In this document: positions 1 to 5,592 of the stretch, piece by piece
How the letters are laid out: each line of letters begins with the position of its first letter
Position numbering within the stretch: the first letter of the stretch is position 1
From: Chitinophagales bacterium
GTDB lineage: Bacteria; Bacteroidota; Bacteroidia; Chitinophagales; UBA2359
Direction: 5' to 3'
Assembly: GCA_020629335.1 (NCBI GenBank)
Contig: JAHDDN010000377.1
Location: 1 to 5,592, forward strand
DNA: 5,592 nt
The notes under the pieces: model-generated
The model's database searches: none
Told to the model about the DNA's origin: nothing
Seen by the model: the letters and a program-made list of their open reading frames with translations, nothing else
Translations under genes and position numbers: made by a program

Positions 1-187
1 CTGGAATCATTCCATCAAAATAGTCTACTCCTATGGCATTGACTTTTAGGGTCGGAATTGGGGTGATACTTGTGAGCTTGGTGTTCTCCTTAGGATTAAT
101 TCCCTTTGGGTTAGACGTAGCTAATACTGTCAGTGTGGACAGTATGCATAATAGGATGGTCAGTCTGATGTGTGATGTATATTTCAT
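1..187 (-). CDS. Partial secreted protein, 5' end only (signal peptide), function unknown
   Basis: Reading the minus strand from the ATG at 187-185 gives 62 codons with no stop before the left edge, so the gene continues outside the window. The product starts MKYTSHIRLTILLCILSTL, a typical Sec signal peptide: K2 and R8 near the start, a hydrophobic core at residues 9-22, and a likely cut after VLA (about residue 23). The mature part is Pro/Lys/Thr-rich (SNPKGINPKENTKLTSITPIP) and then becomes more ordered (TLKVNAIGVDYFDGMIP). It lies 169 bases after the immunity-like gene on the same strand, with no Shine-Dalgarno sequence, as is common in Bacteroidota. GC is about 42%, clearly above the roughly 30% of the gene before it. 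I do not recognise the family. It could be an unrelated neighbour or another exported member of the locus. An open plus-strand frame at 33-239 is its antisense shadow. Confidence 0.72.
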   Translation of the reverse strand, partial: MKYTSHIRLTILLCILSTLTVLATSNPKGINPKENTKLTSITPIPTLKVNAIGVDYFDGMIP

Positions 188-356
188 AATGTGTTTTTAT
201 ATCGACTTATACTCGTTTTATTCCAACTTTAGGAATTAATAATATTTGTTTCTATATAAATTCTGTATCTTCAGCTGAAAAAAAGGATTTGAATTTACTC
301 TGTTTAATTCAGTAAATCTTTCCACTAAATACATTAAAGTAATCCAATTTATTACA
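188..356. other. AT-rich intergenic region between the immunity-like gene and the left-edge gene
   Basis: No convincing gene lies here. On the minus strand the region begins right after the TGA of the 166-residue protein and holds an inverted repeat followed by a T run (listed separately). It ends at the ATG of the left-edge exported protein. Just upstream of that ATG the minus strand reads TTGGAA, 19 bases, then TATAAA, which could be a weak promoter. It does not match the Bacteroidota -7 pattern TAnnTTTG well, so I do not call it. Confidence 0.6.
278..317 (-). terminator. Weak terminator-like hairpin with T tract
   Basis: On the minus strand a perfect 7-bp inverted repeat, ATTTACT (317-311) and AGTAAAT (299-293), encloses an 11-base loop. 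Eight bases later comes a run of seven T (284-278). The T run leads into a perfect 10-bp palindrome TTCAGCTGAA (270-279). The position, 40 bases after the stop of the immunity-like gene, is right for the end of the operon. The stem is AT-rich and the T run is not adjacent to it, so intrinsic termination would be weak and the match could be chance in AT-rich DNA. Confidence 0.3.
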
Positions 357-857
357 TCACTCTTCCTCAATAATTATATCGTCTTCATTCCAAAACGATT
401 TCGCCTTCATAAAATCTTTTCTTGGAAAAACATTAATCCCGAAAAAAGGATATACTTCTAGTCTTGAGTATTTATAAGTTAAGTAATGAGCTCCAATTTT
501 AAACAACTCCAGATAAGGTGTATACGGATTTGGTTTCTCAAATCCCATCTTTCTAATTTCGTTTTCGTATCTAATGAAATTAAAATTACTCGACAATAAA
601 TAATAATCAAAAAATGAAAGTGTAAGACTCTGAATTTTATGAATTTCTAAAGTTTTGTTAAACAATAATAATCCTACATCAAAAACAATATTACTCCCTA
701 ATGAGATATCAGGTCTTTTTTGTTGAAGTTCATGGGACCACAATATCATCCTTCGGGCAAACTCCTTTAATAATTGTTCTGCTAAGGAATAATCTTGTTC
801 AACAATTTTTATTTTGCGATTCGTCAAAATACCGTTCAACTTTTCTGTATAATCCAT
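357..857 (-). CDS. Candidate immunity protein, 166 aa, cytosolic
   Basis: This small soluble protein has no signal peptide and no membrane segment. Visible features are a helical N-terminal half with basic patches (NRKIKIVE at 13-20, KEFARRMILW at 31-40), many aromatic residues (FFDYY at 82-86, YPFFG at 136-140), no cysteine, and a strongly acidic end, WNEDDIIIEEE. Its ATG shares one base with the stop of the 1153-residue gene (TAATG), and a good Shine-Dalgarno sequence lies 5 bases upstream, inside the end of that gene, so the two are probably translated in a coupled way. A small soluble gene immediately after a large exported protein with a distinct C-terminal domain is the usual place for an immunity gene, and that is the whole basis for the call. 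I recognise no immunity family. If right, its cytosolic location implies that the toxin acts in the cytoplasm. Alternative: an unrelated hypothetical protein. Confidence is high that it is a gene and moderate for the role. Confidence 0.6.
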   Translation of the reverse strand: MDYTEKLNGILTNRKIKIVEQDYSLAEQLLKEFARRMILWSHELQQKRPDISLGSNIVFDVGLLLFNKTLEIHKIQSLTLSFFDYYLLSSNFNFIRYENEIRKMGFEKPNPYTPYLELFKIGAHYLTYKYSRLEVYPFFGINVFPRKDFMKAKSFWNEDDIIIEEE

Positions 858-3800
858 TATATTCCTTCTAAGGTTTTTATTTGAGTCACAATAATATCAA
901 TATTATTAAAATCAGGATTTAAAGTAAAATTTGGAATATGTCTACCCATATCTGCCCAATGGTCAAATTTTCCAGTTCCGTCATGTATGGATAAGTTATG
1001 AGCTCCGTATTTTGATGCGCTAGCGTTTTCAAGAACATGATAAATCAAACCATCTTTCATAAGTTCTCCTTCAATATATTCATGTGCAATGAGTTTTTTA
1101 AATTCGTCTAAACTTTGGGTATTCCCATTGGCTATTTCGACCCACCAATCAGCCACATGTTGGTATGTAGCAAAACGACCTTTTACGAATTCATTTCCAG
1201 GTATTTCAACTAAATGTTCATCGATAAACAAATGTTCCTTGACTCTTAGTATTATTCCTTGATTAATTCCACTAGTATTTGAAATATCCGCCACATCCGT
1301 AGTAGAATTTATAATATCTAATAAATCTTGCGGGTCAGCATCGATTGGAGGGATTAACTCCTGTACATAATTTGCTCCATTATATATAATTGGATTACCT
1401 AAAGTCCCATCAAGAATTTCAACAGCTTCGGATATATTTCCTGTTTTCAATAATTCTCTTGCATCATATCTTTTTACCCAGATATCAATATTATTTTCTA
1501 AATCTAATCTCCCGGCGGCTGTTAAATTATCCACAAAATTGATCAAATTGGGATTTTGAGATATCCTGTGTAAAAATTTCGTATTCAATTTTAGCCCTTC
1601 GGCTAAATTCCTTAAATACAACAATTGATATGCTATTAAACGTTGATAAATCACTTCCGCACTCCTTACGCCATCAACCGTTTCGACTAAGAATTCAGCA
1701 AACAATGGATGATTATTTAAATCTGTCACTAGATTATCCAAAATTCCAGGATTTTCTAATTCCATGATATTTAGAACCTTATGGATTGCATTAATATCTG
1801 TTGCATCCTGAACTCCATCTCTAGCTCTTAGGATAAGGTCCTTAAGTGATTTATTTTCTGGCTTTAAAATAAATGGTATTGCATCATTTGCTCCTTTATT
1901 AATTCCTAACAAATCTTTTCCTAGAACAGACCGAACACCCTCTTCTATTTCAGAATTTGACATTGAACTATATTGTCCTAAATCATTTTTTATTTCAGCA
2001 CCGATTCCACTAATTTCTTCAGCATGAAGTTTACCTGTAGTAGGGTTTGATTCTCCTATTGGATGTCCTGTTGAGCTGTATACTTCGTCAGAGTAACGTT
2101 GTGCAGCCATAGCCTTAATCAATTGATCATCTGTCAATTTGACTGGAGTTCCAAATACTCCTGCTAAGCTCGTCATTGTAACAAGATTGTTTATGAGTTT
2201 TAAATCATCATACAACTCCAATCCAGCTTCTTCTCCTAGTGAATATTTAAAGGCATCCTTAAAAGCATCATCATATGTCGTGGTCGCAATTTGCGTTATT
2301 TCACTACCAAGCCAAACGCCGTGAGCTACTTTCCAAAATCCTGTAGCAGCACCGTATTCCAGTGCTGTAAAAGGAAGGGTCGCAATAGCTACCGTTGTCG
2401 ACACATCGTTTATCCAAGTAGAATAATTTTTATCTCGTATTTTCGTTGCAACAAAAAAAGCAGGCTCTAAGCCAGTAATATTACTACATGGTGTACCATC
2501 ACTCTGTTTGCAGTCAGACAAATAACCAGGACAACTTAAAACTCCCGCATAAATAGGCTCAAAAAAAGAAAAGCTACTTGGTGGACTATAGGTATAATTA
2601 GTTACAGGACTACAGTCGTTTAATAATCGATCTCCAATCTCTGCTAATGTCTGAGGTAAAAAAGGAGTATCGTATCTAAAATCGCAAAGCTTAAGTTCAA
2701 ATGAGATTAAAGAACCAGTTAAAGAAACAGTGGATGAATTATAATACCCGACACCATCCATTCCGATAAAAATATCAGTACCGAGGTGATTATAAAGTGT
2801 ATGAGTTTTGGCTTTGACATAAGAGTCTTTATATTGAATCGGAACATAATTCGATATACTTAATGGTGGATCAATGGAAGGAATAACAGGGTTTCTATCT
2901 AAAATGAACTCAGCGACATATCCTGCAGTTTCTGTAACATCGGTAAAAAGCGATGGTTCAAAAACGAAATTCCATAGTACCGTTTCCAAATTTGTATAAT
3001 TTAAAAAAGCATTATTAAAAAGATTTTTTTCAGCATTATTGTATGCACCGTTTTTTAACCATTTAAATGTTTCTTTAAAACTTTCATTGTAGGCAGTTCT
3101 TTCGAAAATTCCTATCGGCCAATTATCTAAGTAGGCATAGATCTGAGCAAAATCTAATTGTGCTTCAACCATCTCTATTAATGATTGAATTTCTGGTTGA
3201 TCTAAACGAAAAAAATATTCTAGATAAATTCTTTTATGAATATTGTGAAGTGGGCCATCGTAATAAGTTGAATAATTATCTCTTAACCATGGTCCATATT
3301 CGTAAATAGGGCTATCTAATTCTAAGTAAGGAATTAACATTAAATCAACCCAGGCTATCCAATCTGATAAAGAATCATCAGGACCGATCCACTTATTTGC
3401 AAACCCACCATCGATCTGTCCCAAAGTTTTAAGATAGGCCAAAGCATCGATAAACTGCGCAGATTTTTTGAGTGCATTCTTTTTAAATGGATATGCGTCC
3501 ATTTCATCAGTACATCTTTCTAAAATAAAATCACCAGCTATAGTTGAAGTGACATAACCGATCATGTCATCACATAAAACATCTGGTTGTTTTACTTTAA
3601 AGAAATGTTCAATAAAGTATCCAACACTTTTTCTTACTATATTTAATCCAATTGGTTTGGTTCTATTGAATTCCGAATGTGCTAGTTGTATGTATTCTAA
3701 AACATCAGGATCAGGGTTCACTTTTCTTCGGAGCATATGAAAATCAACTTCCGCCCTTACATTGTTATCGATCAAAACTCTATTAATAAATGCCAAAGAA

Positions 3801-4318
3801 ATCATAATTTTCGAACCGTCATCAAAAATTTCTGAAACCTTAAATGTCTTAATTCTTTCACGCAACTCAACTTTAACTAAATCCTTAAAGTCACCTCGTT
3901 TATTAACACCTTTATAAAGAGGTGTTTCAGTGACTTTGACTCGAAAATCATCAACTTTAACTCTATCCCAAATGGGTACATCAACAACTATGACATAGTG
4001 TTGAACTTTGGTAGACGGTGGAGCATAAATTAGATTATTATACTTACTTAGGCTATCCCGTAAACTACTCGCTAATGGCATAATACCTACAGGATCCTCA
4101 ACTAACCAATCCTCTGTAGTCATAATCGTATTAGGAGTTGATTGCTGATCTGGAGAATAGTAAATAAAAAAGTTTCCGCTATTATTATTTTCTTTATTGT
4201 ACTCAATATGATCTTCAAGCAAACTACCAATCTCTTTCACCTTATTGGGTGGATTATCAACGGCGTTTAAGGAAAGAGAAAAGAAAAAACTGATTATTAG
4301 AATTACGTATTTAGTCAT
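857..4318 (-). CDS. Large exported protein, candidate polymorphic toxin with unassigned C-terminal domain (1153 aa)
   Basis: The start at 4318 is supported by a clear Sec signal peptide (MTKYVILIISFFFSLSLNA, likely cut after residue 19); the next Met is residue 66. Domains in order: a mixed, strand-rich region at about 95-200 (HYVIVVDVPIWDRVKV); a helical, Trp/Tyr-rich region at about 285-460; a region at 540-615 holding five of the seven cysteines (C545, C569, C596, C603, C611); a hydrophobic Ala/Gly/Thr-rich stretch at 637-680; a long helical linker at about 690-1010; and a terminal domain at about 1020-1153. The 637-725 stretch resembles the pre-toxin segment of other long Bacteroidota toxins as I remember them. 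The end domain carries HEYIE (1079-1083), W1058, W1059, H1094, H1107, H1112, H1120 and H1127. No type IX secretion C-terminal domain is evident. The gene lies 6 bases after the FN3-bearing gene and overlaps the immunity-like gene by one base, so the three are probably one operon. Toxin function is inferred from architecture and context. It could instead be a secreted enzyme or structural surface protein. Confidence 0.65.
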   Translation of the reverse strand: MTKYVILIISFFFSLSLNAVDNPPNKVKEIGSLLEDHIEYNKENNNSGNFFIYYSPDQQSTPNTIMTTEDWLVEDPVGIMPLASSLRDSLSKYNNLIYAPPSTKVQHYVIVVDVPIWDRVKVDDFRVKVTETPLYKGVNKRGDFKDLVKVELRERIKTFKVSEIFDDGSKIMISLAFINRVLIDNNVRAEVDFHMLRRKVNPDPDVLEYIQLAHSEFNRTKPIGLNIVRKSVGYFIEHFFKVKQPDVLCDDMIGYVTSTIAGDFILERCTDEMDAYPFKKNALKKSAQFIDALAYLKTLGQIDGGFANKWIGPDDSLSDWIAWVDLMLIPYLELDSPIYEYGPWLRDNYSTYYDGPLHNIHKRIYLEYFFRLDQPEIQSLIEMVEAQLDFAQIYAYLDNWPIGIFERTAYNESFKETFKWLKNGAYNNAEKNLFNNAFLNYTNLETVLWNFVFEPSLFTDVTETAGYVAEFILDRNPVIPSIDPPLSISNYVPIQYKDSYVKAKTHTLYNHLGTDIFIGMDGVGYYNSSTVSLTGSLISFELKLCDFRYDTPFLPQTLAEIGDRLLNDCSPVTNYTYSPPSSFSFFEPIYAGVLSCPGYLSDCKQSDGTPCSNITGLEPAFFVATKIRDKNYSTWINDVSTTVAIATLPFTALEYGAATGFWKVAHGVWLGSEITQIATTTYDDAFKDAFKYSLGEEAGLELYDDLKLINNLVTMTSLAGVFGTPVKLTDDQLIKAMAAQRYSDEVYSSTGHPIGESNPTTGKLHAEEISGIGAEIKNDLGQYSSMSNSEIEEGVRSVLGKDLLGINKGANDAIPFILKPENKSLKDLILRARDGVQDATDINAIHKVLNIMELENPGILDNLVTDLNNHPLFAEFLVETVDGVRSAEVIYQRLIAYQLLYLRNLAEGLKLNTKFLHRISQNPNLINFVDNLTAAGRLDLENNIDIWVKRYDARELLKTGNISEAVEILDGTLGNPIIYNGANYVQELIPPIDADPQDLLDIINSTTDVADISNTSGINQGIILRVKEHLFIDEHLVEIPGNEFVKGRFATYQHVADWWVEIANGNTQSLDEFKKLIAHEYIEGELMKDGLIYHVLENASASKYGAHNLSIHDGTGKFDHWADMGRHIPNFTLNPDFNNIDIIVTQIKTLEGI
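860..1261 (-). other. C-terminal candidate toxin domain with HEYIE motif
   Basis: Residues about 1020-1153 form a compact domain. Order of marks: RVKEHLFIDEHL (1025-1036), a G..F..GRFATYQHVADWW segment (1041-1059), a G-N linker, DEFKKLIAHEYIEGELM (1071-1087), YHV (1093-1095), YGAHNLSIHDG (1104-1114), FDHWADMGRHIPN (1118-1130). From memory, the pattern F-x-h-x-x-W ... G ... L-x-HE-x-x-E ... Y resembles terminal domains of several polymorphic toxins whose chemistry I cannot name. The many His and acidic residues could bind a metal or form a nuclease or hydrolase site. This is not the HExxH zinc peptidase motif, so no catalytic class is assigned. Confidence 0.45.
863..869 (-). promoter_or_regulatory. 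Shine-Dalgarno sequence of the immunity-like gene
   Basis: The minus strand reads AGAAGGA, then five bases, then ATG. It lies within the last codons of the 1153-residue gene (Leu-Glu-Gly-Ile-stop). The other two starts in the window have no such motif, so this small gene seems to have its own strong initiation as well as coupling. It supports the ATG at 857 as the true start. Confidence 0.6.
2279..2407 (-). other. Hydrophobic pre-toxin-like segment (residues about 638-680)
   Basis: The stretch begins WINDVSTTVAIATLPFTALE and continues through Gly/Ala/Trp-rich sequence to GSEITQIATT. It lies between the Cys-rich region and the helical linker. In many long bacterial toxins of this kind, a similar Ala/Gly-rich hydrophobic block comes before the variable toxin end. 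It is too polar in the middle to be a firm transmembrane call. Confidence 0.4.
4262..4318 (-). other. Sec signal peptide of the 1153-aa protein
   Basis: Residues 1-19 have Lys at position 3, an uninterrupted hydrophobic core (YVILIISFFFSLSL) and a small residue at the probable cut (LNA, then VDN). There is no Cys after the core, so it is not a lipoprotein. This signal shows that the protein is an independent polypeptide and not a frameshifted continuation of the gene upstream. Confidence 0.8.
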
Positions 4319-4324
4319 ATCGTA

Positions 4325-5592
4325 TTAGTATTTTAAATAGGAATGATAAAGAATATACTTTTTGAAGGTATCTTCTATGAATTCAGTATTACTATTATAA
4401 ATGTTTACTATTTCTTCATCTGATAATAATTCATCTGAAAGTTCTTCTGTAAAATCTAAGCTTGCCATTAGAAAGCCTGATAAGAATTGTTTTATCCTTT
4501 CCGAATCAAGAACATAAGTAGGATCATTTAGAACATCCAATAACACGCAAAAAGTATAATCACTTTCATTTTTGTAAAAGCTTTCTAACTCACTATAATT
4601 GGAAAAGTCATTAGGGTTAAAATCAAGTTCAATGATACTTGTCCTTGGCTCCTCAAGTTCATCTTCCTCAACACCCAATCCACCTACTGGGAAATTATTT
4701 AGCATTAAAGGAATAGCGTCGCCCAATAAATCATCTGGTAAGGAAGCTTGTTGAAGATATGGCAAGGCCATTAAATCAGGATTGCCATCGCCATCTTCAT
4801 CAAGAGTACATTGTTCATATAATTCAGAAGAAGCATAATCAATTAAAGCCAATACTCTATTAATTAGCACTATTACTTCAGCATCTGCTAATTCTTGACA
4901 TTGTAAAATAGCCGCAGTAGCAACTTGAAGTTCGGCTTCAGTAGCCGGTGGAGATTTTTCTAAAAGGGCCTCCATATTAGCCTGAGCGTCTTCAAGACAT
5001 GCTTTAGTATCATCACTCAGATAATCTCCCATTTCTGCCACATAATCTTCAATCATTTCAAGTGTTGGAATGATTGTTTCAATCATATCTGAAATATCAT
5101 TTAAATCATTTAGTATCTCATTAAGATTCTCGTTGATTGCATCACTTATATCATCTCCCAGAATAGCCATACCAAATGCATCCATTACGATAATGCCATT
5201 CACCATTTGTTCACTATCACTGATAACTATATCATTGAAAGAAACATTAATTCTGACGAACTGAAAATATGGAATTTTAATATATCCTTTACCGGAAAAA
5301 TGACCATAGGAACCTTCTACTGATTTCACGTGAATGTCGAAATCGGAGGCCTTAAAAACATCTCCAGCAAATAAGTTCGGTAAAAGTGATATTGAACTGA
5401 TATCTACTGGTGCCATGCTCAATCCACATAAAAATTGTTCTTCTCCAAAAGGAATATCAACAGTTATTGCAACCTGAGACATTCCTCCGGTTAGACAATT
5501 TCCCGTTAGTATAATCCTATAATTATACCCCGGCATTAAATTAGGCACCACAAACGGCGAACTAAAACTCATTCCATTTAAGGTAATATCTT
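4325..5592 (-). CDS. Partial large secreted protein: FN3-like tail, GDVF/FSGKGY domain and helical acidic C-terminus
   Basis: The first in-frame Met in the window is at 5572, but the frame stays open to the right edge (DITLNG precedes it), so the true start lies outside and this is a C-terminal fragment of at least 421 residues. Counting from that Met, residues 1-44 look like the end of a fibronectin type III-like domain (PNLMPGYNYRIILTGNC ... ITVDIPF). Residues 48-130 hold LCG, LFAGDVFKASDFDIHVKSVE and GHFSGKGYIKIPY, a strand-rich module I associate with carrier regions of long secreted Bacteroidota toxins. Residues 140-250 are helical and acidic. A calcium-loop-like DEDGDGNPD lies at 258-266. 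Residues 280-415 are acidic and end in YILYHSYLKY. No type IX sorting domain is seen. It lies 6 bases before the 1153-residue gene, so the two are probably cotranscribed. Likely role: surface-exposed carrier, adhesin or partner of the exported protein. The role is inferred; the gene is secure. Confidence 0.7.
   Translation of the reverse strand, partial: DITLNGMSFSSPFVVPNLMPGYNYRIILTGNCLTGGMSQVAITVDIPFGEEQFLCGLSMAPVDISSISLLPNLFAGDVFKASDFDIHVKSVEGSYGHFSGKGYIKIPYFQFVRINVSFNDIVISDSEQMVNGIIVMDAFGMAILGDDISDAINENLNEILNDLNDISDMIETIIPTLEMIEDYVAEMGDYLSDDTKACLEDAQANMEALLEKSPPATEAELQVATAAILQCQELADAEVIVLINRVLALIDYASSELYEQCTLDEDGDGNPDLMALPYLQQASLPDDLLGDAIPLMLNNFPVGGLGVEEDELEEPRTSIIELDFNPNDFSNYSELESFYKNESDYTFCVLLDVLNDPTYVLDSERIKQFLSGFLMASLDFTEELSDELLSDEEIVNIYNSNTEFIEDTFKKYILYHSYLKY
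4775..4801 (-). other. Calcium-binding-like loop DEDGDGNPD
   Basis: Residues 258-266 (counted from the Met at 5572) read DEDGDGNPD just after C255. The D-x-D-G-D-G-x-x-D spacing matches thrombospondin type 3 or dockerin-type calcium loops, which are common in extracellular proteins of Bacteroidota. A single copy is present, so it may be only a short structural insert. Confidence 0.5.
5441..5592 (-). other. End of a fibronectin type III-like domain
   Basis: The last strands of the fold are recognisable: a hydrophobic VVPNLMPGYNY turn (the typical L-x-P-G-x-x-Y motif), then a strand with C26 (ILTGNC), a GG turn, and a final strand (VAITVDIPF). Only the C-terminal part of the domain is in the window, so earlier repeats may lie beyond the right edge. 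Confidence 0.6.

Noticed and set aside
188..235. Promoter TTGGAA-19-TATAAA for the left-edge gene
   Set aside because: The spacing is long and the boxes do not match the Bacteroidota -33/-7 pattern. Such matches are frequent in AT-rich DNA.
33..239. Plus-strand 68-residue open frame
   Set aside because: It is antisense to the signal-peptide-coding start on the minus strand. Its product is low-complexity hydrophobic with no supporting start signal, and the minus-strand reading is much better.
1070..1084. HEYIE as a zinc metallopeptidase motif
   Set aside because: The zincin signature is HExxH, and here the fifth residue is Glu. Without a second His at that position, a peptidase call is not supported.
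2139..2324. Plus-strand 61-residue open frame
   Set aside because: It lies wholly inside the 1153-residue gene on the opposite strand and is Ser/Lys-rich with no recognisable fold. It is a shadow.
4319..4324. Frameshift or split-gene artefact between the FN3-bearing gene and the 1153-residue gene
   Set aside because: The downstream protein begins with a clean signal peptide directly at its ATG, which a broken internal segment would not have.
5070..5264. Plus-strand 64-residue open frame rich in Ile and Ser
   Set aside because: It is antisense to the acidic helical region of the FN3-bearing gene. The Ile/Ser bias follows from reverse-reading Asp/Asn/Ile codons.

Overview
The window reads as accessory DNA from a Bacteroidota-type bacterium. 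The support is low GC (about 30% over the part of the small downstream gene I counted), starts mostly without a Shine-Dalgarno sequence, and a large secreted protein with the tail of a fibronectin type III-like fold followed by a GDVF...GxFSGKGY segment. I associate that segment from memory with the long secreted, toxin-bearing proteins of this phylum. No RNA gene, insertion sequence, CRISPR array or phage gene is visible.

Everything coding is on the minus strand, so transcription runs from the right edge to the left. First comes the 3' part of a large secreted protein (4325-5592, cut by the right edge). After a 6-base gap follows an 1153-residue exported protein with its own signal peptide (857-4318). 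A 166-residue cytosolic protein follows (357-857), whose start codon overlaps the previous stop in TAATG. A 169-base AT-rich gap holds a weak terminator-like inverted repeat. Last is the 5' end of another exported protein (1-187), which leaves the window at the left edge and is easy to miss because an open frame lies opposite it.

The layout fits a polymorphic-toxin locus: carrier or adhesin protein, then toxin, then cognate immunity protein. The 1153-residue protein has a long N-terminal body, a hydrophobic Ala/Gly-rich pre-toxin stretch (about residues 637-680), a helical linker, and a compact C-terminal domain (about 1020-1153) rich in His, Glu and Trp around an HEYIE motif. The small acidic-tailed protein translationally coupled behind it is the natural immunity candidate. 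Toxin identity rests on architecture and position; the activity of the C-terminal domain is not assigned. The split between the FN3-bearing gene and the toxin gene, each apparently a separate polypeptide, is the least ordinary part of the layout.
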